Assembly: GCA_035048495.1 (NCBI GenBank)
Contig: CM068547.1
Coordinates: 29,643,913 to 29,707,912 of the forward strand
Direction: 5' to 3'
Origin: Euptelea pleiosperma
Lineage: Eukaryota > Streptophyta > Magnoliopsida > Ranunculales > Eupteleaceae
Length of the DNA stretch: 64,000 nt
Shown: piece after piece, positions 1-10,500 of the stretch
How the letters are laid out: every line of letters begins with the position of its first letter
Position numbering within the stretch: the stretch's first letter is position 1
Notes under the pieces: model-generated
Seen by the model: only the letters and a program-made list of their open reading frames with translations
Told to the model about the DNA's origin: nothing
Database searches by the model: none
Made by a program: the position numbers and the translations under genes

Positions 1-239
1 AACGCAAAATAAGTAGGCTAATGATGAATCTAAAAGATACACAAGATACACAAGAATAGAAATGCGAGTATAAACTTATTCTTATTTTGTATTCCATAAT
101 GATGAACCTTAATGCAAGCAGTTCTTTGTTATTAATCATGGGTTCCAACATTTTGTAAATACTTGTGAACATGCAAGCTTCCTTGAAAAAGGTGCTGATA
201 AATAGTGTTGAGCTTTACTTGATTATCACACATCCTTAC

Positions 240-345
240 GGTTAGTATCCACTAAAATCAGCCATTGATTCACCAAAAATCAGCCATTGATTCATCTTCT
301 ATATGGGTACACCAAAATGGGTTTCAAAAATGTGTTCTCAGGTAC
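240..345. repeat. FB3-family MITE fragment
   Basis: Contains the block ATCAGCCATTGATTCATCTTC followed by a 'gggtacaccaaaatgg' segment. The same block lies near the ends of the complete FB3 elements at 25907-26303 and 33615-33958. Only an internal/terminal piece is present, with a short internal duplication of 'aaaatcagccattgattca'. No coding content. The first 240 bases of the window show nothing recognisable. Confidence 0.6.
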
Positions 346-888
346 AATCAGTCAGCCATTTAAGGCATGGGTCGGGCTCCGTTGACAGATCTAAAATGAC
401 AAATAAAATGATAGGGACACAATATAAGCCACGTGGCACACTGTTACTGGACTCGGACCATATGGATGTTTGTCCTATCCCATGGTGGACCTACAAACCA
501 AAAATCAGCCTGATTAGTGATTTATAGGCTTCGGATTGGACTTATTTTCATGGGCTGATCTCAACTGTGGGAATTTGAGCAGTATTTGAGGTACAAAGAT
601 GCAACACTTATTAAATCACTAATCGGGCTGAATTGTGGTTTGTAAGTCCACCATGGGATTGGACTTATTTTCATGGGCTGATCTCAATTGTGGGAATTTG
701 AGGTACACAAATGCAACACTTATAAATCACTAATCAGGCTGATTTGTGGTTTGTAAGTCCACCATGGGATTGGACTTATTTTCATGGGCTGATCTCAACC
801 GTGGGAATTTGAGCAGTATTTGAGGTACAAAGATGCAACACTTATAAATCACTAATCAGGCTGATTGTGGGTTGTAAGAGCATCTCCA
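346..888. repeat. FB1 MITE remnants with a ~117-bp triplication
   Basis: Contains FB1 fold-back motifs (CATATGGATGTTTG, TGGACCTACAAACCA, AATCACTAATCAGGCTGA). It is followed by three near-identical direct copies, starting near 537, 657 and 771, of a unit running from 'ggacttattttcatgggctg' to 'aatcactaat'. The unit is half of an FB1 element, so this is local tandem amplification of a MITE half. No gene seen. Confidence 0.65.
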
Positions 889-1060
889 ACGCTATGCTAT
901 TCCACCGTGCTATCCTAAAATTTAGCACGGTGGGTCAAAAATAGGTCCTCCAACGTTGTGCTATCTCATTGATAAATTATATCATATGCTATATCTTGTG
1001 CTATATTTGGCACAGGATATGGCATATGCTATAATTTAGCATATGGCAGCTTTATGGCAA
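889..1060. repeat. MITE-like palindromic AT-rich segment
   Basis: Begins 'gagcatctccaacgctatgc', a start typical of short plant DNA-transposon derivatives. It contains internal palindromic pairs such as CCACCGTGCTA / TAGCACGGTGG and repeated 'atatgctat'. I could not find the right terminus or a target duplication, so its class is open. Confidence 0.4.
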
Positions 1061-1079
1061 CTTTTTTGGTTTTGACTCT

Positions 1080-1665
1080 TTGGACTATTTACCCCTTTGG
1101 ATCTTGTGCCCCAAATAATGTTCAATATCCCACGGCTAAAATCAGCATATGATTGGCTGATAAGCAGTCCACATGTCACTTTTTTGGAGGATCCTGACCG
1201 TATGGATGTTTGGCCAATCCCTAGGTGGACCTACAAACCAAAAGTCTGCCTGATTAATGGTTTCAAACCCTTCGATCTTGAACCCCAATTATTGCTCAAA
1301 TTCTCATGTTAAAATCAACGCATGAAAATGACTCCAATCAACGCATGGGATAGGACAAACATCCATATGGTCCGAGTCCTGTAACAGTGTGCCACATGGC
1401 TTATATTGTGTCCCTGTCATTTTATATCTGTTAACAGAGCCCAACCCTTAAGGCAATTACCACGAACTATGCCCATGGAAACAACTCCAATCCAATGCTC
1501 AGAAATCACTAATCAGCTTGATCGGAGGGTTTAAAATTTTGGGAAGGTAGACTTACAGACCACAAATTAGATTACAGACCAAAAATTTGGGGAAAACAGA
1601 CCAAACATTAGCTTGATTAGAGATTTCTAAGCGTTGGATTGTAGTCATTTTCAAGGGTTTTATCC
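1080..1665. repeat. FB1 MITE copies (two or more, degenerate)
   Basis: Two opposing FB1 halves: 'cgtatggatgtttggccaat' near 1198 and the reverse-complement block 'acatccatatggtccgagtc' near 1359. The latter is followed by the 'gtgccacatggcttatattg' terminus. A further fragment with 'atcactaatcagcttgatcg' lies near 1505. Small reading frames here are shadows of the repeat. Confidence 0.6.
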
Positions 1666-1699
1666 CTAAACCCTCAAAAGAGGGTTTTAAAATTAAAAA

Positions 1700-2375
1700 G
1701 GGTTAGAGATTATGAATCAGGGTGATTTTTGCTATATATATCCACTAAGGAGTGGTAAAAACAACCATTCGGCCATATGGGGGAGGAGAGATATGAAAAA
1801 AAATTAAAAAACCATAACATACCTGCAGCTTCGACGAATGGCGGAAGATGAACGGAGGGTGGCGACGGCGACAAACAAACAATGGACGAGCGGTGAAGGG
1901 AGTTTCGCACACAGCGTTCGAAGCACTCCAGTGGAGAGGGCAAAGGGGTGAAGGGAGGAGGAGGGGGCGGTGAAGGGGGTTTTGCACACAGCAAGAAGAG
2001 GAGGGGTTTTCGCGCGGATGTGAAAACCCAAATTTTTTTTTTTTTATAGCCCGACTTATAGCGACGGCCAGATGCTGACCCTCGCTAAAACTATATATAG
2101 CGACGTCCAGATGCTGACCCTCGCTAAAACTGTATATAGCGACGGCCAAAAACCGTCGGTAAATGTGCCTTATAATGAGGGTCAGCATCTGGCCGTCGCT
2201 ATATATAGTTTTAGCGACGGATTATATCTGGCCGTCGCTATATATAATGTATTTTTTGACGCCAAATCCATGTACCAACGGTTGGGCATTTTACCGTCGC
2301 TATATTCTTATTTAGAGACAGTTTTTCCTGGCCGTCGCTAAAAGTCTGTCGTTATAAGCCGAATTTCTTGTAGTG
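1700..2375. mobile_element. CACTA transposon right end (element X)
   Basis: The right edge reads '...ttcttgtagtg' and ends at 2375, the reverse complement of CACTACAAGAA, the canonical CACTA terminal inverted repeat. Inside it, 2045-2360 is packed with subterminal motifs of both orientations (GCGACGGCCAGATGCTGACC and its inverse). Further in, 1800-2030 is a GC-rich, exon-like stretch. The same order (GC-rich block, subterminal array, terminus) recurs at 63240-64000. The 3 bases after the terminus are ACG. The left end is outside the window or lost, and no transposase is visible. Confidence 0.75.
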
Positions 2376-3587
2376 ACGTCCAAATCAAGCAAGCAAGTTT
2401 TGAAACTCCTTAAACCTCTTCTAATACATTTAATATGTTGAAAGAAATCAGTTAAAAGAGACAGCATAAAAAACAAGTGTCAATTTTAGAATCAGTAGGG
2501 AGTTATGTATTTAAAGATTTTGAAGGTTTTAACTTAAGTCAATTTCGGAAACACAATGCTCAAATCGGGCAAATGAGGTCTGAATCTCATGAAACCTCTT
2601 CTAACACTTATAATATATTGAAATAAATTTGTTGGAAAAGACGACATCAAAAATAGATGTCCGGTTGGGAATCCATAGTGAATTATATGGTTAGGGAATT
2701 TTAAGGTATTAACTTAAGTCGATACCTAAATCAGGCAAACGAGGTTTGAATATTCTGAAACCTTATTTAACACTTATAATATGTTTATTCAAATTTGTTA
2801 GAATACACAACGCCAAAATAGATGTCTAGTTAGAAATCTATAGTGAATAGGTTTAGAAATTTAAAATTTTTAACTTATGTCGAGTTTGGAGCTTTTAATT
2901 TTGTTTAAACTAAGTTTTAATATTTACAGTTCTAATTATTTTTCTATTCGTTTTGCAGGGACTAGGTGCTGATTGATATGATGCAGTCATGTGTCATCTT
3001 CTTATCCTACTCGTATCTTTTTTGGTGCTGATAACATTAATTATGGAATATTTTGAAATTTTGTATAGCTACTTTGGAAGATTTGGACATTTTACTATTT
3101 AGCCAATTTTGGATTAGATAATGTATGTTTTATATTATATTTGCTTCATAGTATTTTTTTGAATGAAGGCAGGTCACAGGTATTACAGGGGAATTTACAA
3201 AAAAAAAAGGATTACAGCAAAAAAATCAAAAAAAAAAAAAAGAGGTTTTAGCGACGGCCACGGACCGTCGCTAATAATAAAGGACTTACTATATAGCGAC
3301 GGTCAGATGCTGACCGTCGCTGATGGGTACTTTTAGAGACGGCCATAACCGTCACTGTAGGGTTCTAGGTGGTCACTAAAATAGTTTCTGATACCATCTT
3401 TTTTGGCGGGAAAGACTTTATAGCGACTGTCAATCTCTATGTGGCCGTTGCTATAACTATTAGTGACGGTACTATACAGCGACGGTATGCGACGGCCAGG
3501 CCGACCGTCGCTGTATGTTTTAGCGACAGGTTTTTGTTTTTTAGCGACGGCCACCGGCCGTTGCTGAAAGTCAATTTTCTAGTAGTG
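2376..3587. mobile_element. CACTA transposon end in inverted orientation (element Y)
   Basis: The right edge '...ttttctagtagtg' ends at 3587 and reads CACTACTAGAAAATTGAC on the opposite strand. Next to it, 3240-3587 is a subterminal array of GCGACGG(C/T)C motifs. Further in, 2380-2890 holds about three copies of a ~170-180-bp tandem unit, which is the reverse complement of the four copies at 51130-51850. This reproduces, inverted, the left half of the element starting at 50240. The next bases (TCA, then 'aatgaggcgg') belong to an ST1 repeat, so Y inserted into ST1. Y is cut at 2375/2376 by element X. Confidence 0.7.
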
Positions 3588-4078
3588 TCAAATGAGGCGG
3601 ATTGAGTGGCTGAAATCTAACAATCCACATTAGATCGATGGATTTGATCTCAACCACTCTTTATCTAACCGTCCACATTAGATGGATGGATAAGATAAGA
3701 GAATACAACTGAGTTGTCTTATTATATGCGTGGGTGACCTGTTCCCGCGGTACTTTCCGACAAAGTGTTTTGTCAAAATCGGGTGGGAGTTAATCTCAGC
3801 TATCAATATGAAGCATAGTGGATCTCAGCCACTCATTATTGAAGCCATATAAGATAAGAGGGGTATAAGACAACCACTGTCACTTGTTATATAGATAGTG
3901 GGTGGCCAGTGCCCGCGGCACTCTCCAACAAAGCGTTTGTCAAAATTGGGTGTGAATGGCTGAGATCCACCATCTATTTAGGGGATAAGATCTCAGCCCT
4001 TCTTTGTCTAAATAGATAGGAGGGGGTATAAGAGGGGGAGACAACTTCCCTGTTTTGTTATATAGATATATATATATA
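3588..4078. repeat. ST1 tandem repeat block (~170-bp unit)
   Basis: Two to three units of the ST1 family. Each contains 'gtgcccgcggcact', 'gacaaagcgtttgtcaaaat', 'gtgagtggctgagatccacc', 'ggataagatctcagcc' and 'ttgttatatagat'. Unit starts near 3728 and 3896 are 168 bases apart. It ends in a (TA)n stretch. The function and class are unknown. Confidence 0.7.
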
Positions 4079-4079
4079 T

Positions 4080-4965
4080 ATATATACACACACTAGTTCA
4101 CGAATTTTTGGTGCCAGACATTTTAGACTAAATCGTATTATACACAAATTATTCTCAAACTGTTTCTTTTTTTTTTTATTTTTTATTTTATTTTTTTCCG
4201 TTTCTTGTTTATTTGACAGTTTTTTTTTTACCGTATCTCAAAATTTCAAAACTTTAAAACGGATCATATTCGTACTATTTCCGACCTGAGTTCAACTGGA
4301 GATTACATACTTAAGGTAATCTGCTAATTCACAAAATATAAAAGATGTATGGTGTATGTGTGGTGCACAATTATGTTGTAATCTTTTTAATTTAATAATG
4401 ATTTATTCATTTAAAAGATTAATAAATTAAATGAATTCAAACCTTTGCATCCTTGTACCAAAAAATGGTCGATAATGCTCAAATTCCTACATATAAAATC
4501 AACCCATGACAATGAATCGAAGGCAATGCTTAGAAATCTTTGATCAGGTTATTTCTTATATGGGTTGGTCAAGCATCCACATGGCCAGTGTCCTCTAAAG
4601 GTGTGCCAGGTGACTCGTATTGTAGACGGTCATCATGGGCCGTCAGCGAAATTTTACTTGGGTGCTTTCACAATTTGAGGGGTTCACATAAAGACCCACT
4701 GAGAGGAAAGTAAATATTTTTTTTTTGATGATTAATTAAAAGGTAATGCTAGCAATCAACGTGTTAATGAAGTTTCTTAGATGCAACCCCGTCAAAGCCC
4801 CCTGAGAACTACCTCGAAAATTTCGTATCTTTTAGTCTTTTGGGGGGTTATTGCATCTAACACTTGAAGGCATTGCTTGCTAGCATTAGCGTTCAGGGGA
4901 AAGTGAAATTTGCCCCCACTAAATAATAAGAAGAGAATGTTACAAAAGTAGAAGCGACATTATAC
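4080..4965. other. Gene-free segment: segmental-duplication flank plus FB1 fragment
   Basis: 4080-4330 and 4680-4900 match 26320-26560 and 27727-27900 in the same orientation, so this is the 3' flank of the duplicated ankyrin block. An FB1 fragment with 'ccacatggccagtgtcctct' and a terminus '...aaattttacttgggtgcttt' lies at 4440-4720. At 4732-4741 the uninterrupted TTAATTAA is the empty site of the insertion found at 26930-27726. No coding exon for the missing 3' half of the neighbouring pseudogene is present. Confidence 0.6.
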
Positions 4966-5947
4966 CATTTGTGATGTGATGGTATCAGGGTCCTCTTCGT
5001 CACCCATTTGATTTGGACGGATGGAACGATCTTCCTTCAAAGTTATACCTACGCACAGTAATGAATGGCATCAAAATTAAGCAGTCACTTCATAGCACAG
5101 TGTAGAATGGTGGGAGTAAGAACGAGAGGAGAGACACTTACAGTTGTAGACGATTGAATCGAGCAGGCCTAATTGGACTCCGGTTCGGAAGGCCCCCGGG
5201 ACTGAGATGATATGATCAAGAACGGTAAGTCCTAGTTCGTCGCGTTTGTTCATGAGATCCGGAATAGCTCTTGCCATCTCCAGCGCCAGTTCTGCGCGCG
5301 ACACCATTTGACAAGGTTAAAAAAGGAAACATGTTGTGCTGCAGTGCACAAGTGAACGTATGATATTTGTAGGTTACCGAAGTGATTGCCCATTACGGCG
5401 CAATGTAGAATGGTGGCTCCATCTTTTCTTCTGGCCTTGATTTGGAACATTCGGCATCGAGGGAGGAGTTCCCAAAACATCTCTCTCACCCCCTGGCAGC
5501 TGCTTTGTGAAGAGGGGTCTCATGTTTCGAGCTCCTAATGGAAAGGAGATGAGGGTTCGTGTCGAGGGGTCTCATGTGTTCTTTTTCTACAGCCACGTGA
5601 AGGGCTGTATCCGCGAGGAAGTTGCCCTCTTCGAGGTGGTCAGGTTCCATCAGGTTGACCACATTCAATGCTAAGTCCGTCTTCTCATGTGAGATTAATA
5701 CATTGAGCAGCGGCTCGTTGGACGTGTCCCAGAAGGTGCTATCTACAGTATTCAAGATTTCCATCCCTGTTGATTTCTCCAAATCGAAAATCAGCCTCCC
5801 CCAGTTAATTTTACGTAGCTGATACAATGATTGATAATCAACTACTGGCTCAGGCTGCTCAGCTACTTGCTTAGCTTGTAGCTCAGGTACTGCCTCAGGT
5901 ACTTGCCCAGCTTCTGTCTCAGCTAATGGCTCCTTACGCGGATCCAT
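4966..5947 (-). pseudogene. Ankyrin-repeat (PGG family) pseudogene, exons 1-3 only
   Basis: Paralog of the intact gene at 7566-11439, on the minus strand. Exon 1 (5947-5378) starts MDPRKEP and holds a Gln/Glu/Pro-rich N terminus and the first ankyrin repeats (TALHVAV, ETPLHKAA, GATILHCAV). Exon 2 is 5291-5142 (150 nt, the same length as in the intact gene) and exon 3 is 5048-4966 (83 nt). Exon 1 lost one base near 5491 (AGGGGGTGAGAG versus AGTGGGGCTAGAGAG in the copy at 28865-29439), which gives an immediate stop. It also carries a short deletion around 5550. Exons 4-7, including the membrane PGG part, are not found downstream. A read-through of exon 3 would stop at once (ATG GTA TAA). Called a pseudogene with good confidence; a short ankyrin-only product would need the frameshift to be wrong. 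Confidence 0.85.
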
Positions 5948-6660
5948 TCCCGACACACCTCTACTTTATTTTAACAAAGCCATATCCAACTTTATTTACT
6001 TTTAACTTAGCAATTAGAGGAGTCTGGAGTCGAGAACAACATCACCTTTCGCATGGCAAATCCGGTGTAGACTGTTAATGGATCGGGTCCACCAGATGAT
6101 CTGATCTAATCGGATCCGATATCATCGGTTTCTAGATCAAAGTATAAGGTCCATTTGATTGGGATATATCGGAACTGTGATCTGTTGCCCGTCTCGAAAA
6201 TATATCAATGAAATGTATGTTGATAAAACCTTTCCCACTTATTTTGAATCAAATAATTGTATCTTTAGATTTCTTTTGATCCGATCAGCTCAATGTTTCG
6301 TTGTCTCCATCCAATTCGATATGCTGTTGGGTCGGGTCTGGATCCGTCCATTGAAACGTTATCAGGGTTGCATTGGATCCGAATCCAGATCGTGTAGCTC
6401 TACTATAAGTTCAGTCATGGGCTTTCCTTGATCAACCCAAACCTATTCTCATGACAACCCTAACTAGAGGATCATCTAAAGTACTACACAAATTAAAATA
6501 AAACAAGGAGAACAATTTAAAGTACACATTCAGAAGGACATCCTTCTCCTTAATTGCATTAATTATGTACGGCCGGATTCCTCCCTTAGGTGGTAAGCAA
6601 GGGGGATTAACTTTCTGTCAAGTCTTCAGAATATATGCTAAGCCAAAGAAAAAGGCATGA
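5948..6660 (-). promoter_or_regulatory. 5' flank block shared by three ankyrin paralogs
   Basis: Upstream region of the pseudogene on minus. Long stretches recur at 29560-30196 (5' of the third ankyrin gene) and at 17500-17890 (5' of a deleted paralog). Shared landmarks include GTACGGCCGGATTC, 'ggtaagcaaggg', 'cttcagaatatatgct' and 'aaacaaggagaacaattt'. It probably holds the ancestral promoter, but no core promoter element can be pinned down. 5948-6050 also holds the presumed 5' UTR. Confidence 0.5.
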
Positions 6661-7495
6661 CGTGTGAAATTTTTTAAAAATAATACAATTTTTAATAAAA
6701 ATACCTTATATTTTTTAATTTTCTTAATTGCAAAATACATAACACCCTTTCAAAGGGCATTTGCCAAGACGTACGTATTAGACACAGCCGTCGGCATCGG
6801 AACTCAAACCGTTAACTGGAACACTAGGAAGAGGCAAACCTATTGCTCGACTAGTGGGTCCTATGAACCGGAAAGAGTCAAGTCCACATTAACTCTCCCA
6901 GTACTCTCAGGCACATGTGGAAGGGGGTGACTATCGTGCCCTGGGGGGGATTAGTTGGGTGCTCGATCTAAGAGACCCGGATACCCACGGTTTCAAGAAA
7001 AAATAAAAAATTTTATGTTAATAAATCCTGCTATACAGTGAAAATTTTAAAGTGAACCCTCTAGAAAACGTTTTCAAAACTAGGTAATCTCGACACACAA
7101 AGTAAAACAAGGAGAATAATCTAAAGTAGACAAAACTTGGAGACGTAATTCTGAAATTCTTTAATCAAGGGGCTTTAGCTTTCCTCAAGATTTTAGAATA
7201 TTTAATGTACTCGAATCCAATGGTTAGACATCACCCCCATGAAACATGGTCATACACAATCCATCGAGGGCTGTCCCAATCACTTTTTATGTGCCCCACA
7301 GCCCGACAGGAAAAATTCCCTCAAGGTAGATTTTCCGAGTAAAGATATAAACTAGGGTATTTTAGCAACACCCTCCTTGAGATTTGAAAGTAATTTGTAG
7401 TACCCCCTTATATTCTTATAAGAGCAACAGGCAGTTGCAACTTGCAAGTAAGAAGAGCAACAAACGGTTGCACTGTGTCACCCAACTTAGCGACC
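6661..7495. other. Intergenic region upstream of the intact ankyrin gene
   Basis: 6661-6790 resembles part of the long-inverted-repeat element at 39850-41220 ('cctttcaaagggc'). 7090-7280 shares 'gtaaaacaaggagaa' and 'ggggctttagctttc' with the 5' flanks at 17700-17850 and 18420-18550. A TATAAA hexamer lies at 7346-7351, about 215 bases before the start codon, and is a weak promoter candidate. No coding region. Confidence 0.4.
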
Positions 7496-7514
7496 CAACC
7501 CCCCCTCCCCCCCT

Positions 7515-7548
<34 letters not shown>
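7496..7548 (+). repeat. C-rich and (CT)n tract in the 5' UTR of the ankyrin gene
   Basis: A C-rich run followed by about 14 CT dinucleotides ends 18 bases before the ATG at 7566. Pyrimidine-rich 5' UTR tracts of this kind are common in plant genes and are prone to length variation. The small upstream reading frames across it are not considered coding. Confidence 0.8.
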
Positions 7549-7549
<1 letters not shown>

Positions 7550-7565
7550 TGTTAGATTATGGCTG

Positions 7566-10500
7566 ATGGAAAGAGAAGAATTTGCGGAGGAAAACAAACT
7601 CGAAAAGTATCCAGATATATACAACGCCATACGTAGGGATGACTGGAGGAAGCTCATTTTCTTCATGGAGACCTCACCAACGGCAATGGAAATAATAATT
7701 GGCGCGAGCACCGACGAGAGCATATTCAGTGACCTGGTGCTCAATGTATTAATTGCATATAAGAAGATTGCTTTAGCATTGGATCTGATCCCATTAATGG
7801 AACCTGAAATGCTCGAGATGAAGAACTTCAACGGTGACACAGCCCTGCACATGGCTGTAGCAAATGAAAACATAATAGTTGCCAGCGCCTTGCTCAACAA
7901 AAACTCCAATCTCATCTCCCTCCGAAACTTGAACGGGGAGACCCCCCTCCTTAAAGCTGCTCTCAATGGGATGAGAGACTTGTTTTGGGATCTCCATCAT
8001 CGAGGTGCCCAAATCAAGGACAGAAGATTTGATGGGGCTACTGTTTTACACTGCGCCCTGATGACCAATCACTTCGGTACACCCACTAGGCACTACCACA
8101 CACCTATTTGGTGTAACTCCAATCCAATTCTTTCATAACGTTCTGATTCTTTTATATATTTGCTGTTACAGGACTAGCTTTGGAGATAGCTGGAGAATTT
8201 CCAGACCTTGTAGACTTGCGCGACCAACTTGGACTGACCGCTCTTCACCATATCCTCTCCATCCCAGCGGCCTTCCGCAGCTGCTGTCCCTTAGGCCTGG
8301 TGGATTCAATCCTTTACAAATGTAAGCGACTCTGACTGAATCAATGACTATTGCTGTTATGTTCCGAACCGAGTTCAGTTTTGACCATCTATTACTTTTG
8401 TGTAGGTATTATTGTGAGGAAAGGCCCTTACCATGACCCAATACCGCAAGGAGACGAAGAGAACGTGGTAGAAATGGTATCAACATTTGAATGATTGAAT
8501 CTGGAGTGGGAGATGCCTTATCTGGGCTTGCACATTCTTAAATATTCTCCTGTCAAATCACTGTGTCATTGTTGGGGTCAATAGTGTCGCTCCCTAAAGG
8601 GTGTGTAGGAGTCCGTGGCTGCGAGGCAATCACTGTTAGAGCCAAAGGCTCACGCGGTCAAATCGTAGAATGGGCCCGCGGGTGCAAGGTCAATCGCCGT
8701 TAGAGCCAAAAGTTCACTGGATCGAATCACGGTGCCCTTAGGATGTGATGTCGATCCTGATCATATAAAAGCTAAAGTTTGCCCTGTTAAGATATCTTTT
8801 CAAACAAGATATCTTTTCAAAAGGAATGGCGGCTTAAGGCCCCGTTAAGGTCCTAACAGTCATGTATATCTGTCGGTCCTTGATTGGGAATAAGAGTTGT
8901 GACCGGAGTAAACATTCGCTCACAGCCCACAATACAAGCCAGTCTCTTCGTGGACCTGCAAACCAAAAATCAGCCTGATTAGTGATTTGGAACCTTTGGA
9001 TCTTTGCACCCAACTAACGCTCAATAACATTCAAATTCCTATGGTTAAAATAAACCAATGAAAATAACTTCAGTCCAACGCTTAGAAATCACTGATCAGG
9101 TTTATTTTAGGTTTATAGGTTGACCTAGTGATTGGCCAAACATCCATACGGTCAGCGTCCACTAAGAGTGTGCCATGTGGCTCGTACTATGGGCTGTGAT
9201 CGGCTTCCGTCACAGCACAAGGTTAAGTTCATCCATCAATCTGATTTCCGGCTATGCCCTTTCTAGAGAAAGTAGCCCCACCAATTGATGGGACCACATT
9301 GACAGTATTAACCATAGGGTTCATTAAGGTTGCATGATAAACCTCAAGTCCAGGATATAATGCTTCTTACTTTTACTACAATTTCTGTGAAGGAAACTAC
9401 TGGTGAAAAGCAATTTAGGCTTATTGACAACAAGGAAGAAGATATATTTCTCTTTCATGAAAAGGGTCAATCCAATGAAATCAAGAAGCAACTCAAAAAG
9501 ATTTTCAAACCTGCTGGTAATTGTAAACAATCAATCCTCTTCTGCTTTCTTGACAAGAATTACTGCGCTTTAATTTAATGCCTCTCATAGTTAAACACCC
9601 ATCTCATTTTTATATATTTTATTTTTTTGCAGTCCAATGGTTACAAATGCGTGTTAACCAAATTTTGAGAATTAGTGAGCACCCAGTTCCCTGCATTTGC
9701 TTCAGATGCACTTAAGTCCCTCATCATATATATTGAACACCACTTATAAGCAAATCTGTGTACATTTTGGCAGCGGAATTTAAAGAAGACTTAATTGAAC
9801 AAAAGACGAAGCATTGGTGTGCGATCAAGTTGGTGGCACTGATTGCCAAGAGGCAAGAGTATTGGTTCTCCCTTATCGGAGGGAGTTTCCCAAAACATGA
9901 CTCAGCCTCCGAGCAGAAGCGGGACAAGTTGGTACAGAGATGGATGGAGACACCACTGACACTCGGTACCAGAATGAACCTCGACGAATTGGTCCTAAGG
10001 ATCCTGAATATTTATCCAAGAGCAGCTGAAATTAAAGGGAAGGAGGGAAAGAATGTTCTCCATGTGGCTGTGGAAAACCGTCGAGAGGCGATTGTGAAAG
10101 TGATGACTAATGTAGGAGATGAAATGGATCCTCGGTTGTCCTCTCGCTTGCTGTCAACCCAGGACGAGTACGGCAACACCATCTTGCATTTAGCTGCAAC
10201 GGCCGTCGATCAAACCAGCTCTCCCTTGCATATGCGAGGAGAATTCAAATGGTTCGAGGTACTGTACATTTAACCAACTTTTATTCAGAGCTTTGTTTTC
10301 AAAACCAATTTGCATGGTTGGTTGAACCGATAAACTGGTCCAGTGAACATTGATATGGAAGTATTAATATAAAGGAAATTAACCCTTAGGTGTAAAGTGT
10401 AAATGGATTGTTCACATTCCGTCACTTCTTTCCATTCGAACCCTTGTCCAAACTCAATTTCCATCCCAATCCAAATATACCCACACCAGAATCCCAACGC

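Noticed and set aside
1745..2188. 147-codon minus-strand frame
   Set aside because: It spans CACTA subterminal repeats and a GC-rich block, and the repeated residues reflect the DNA motif, not a protein.
3588..4078. CRISPR-like array of spaced repeats
   Set aside because: Units are contiguous ~170-bp tandem repeats in a plant genome, without short repeats and unique spacers.
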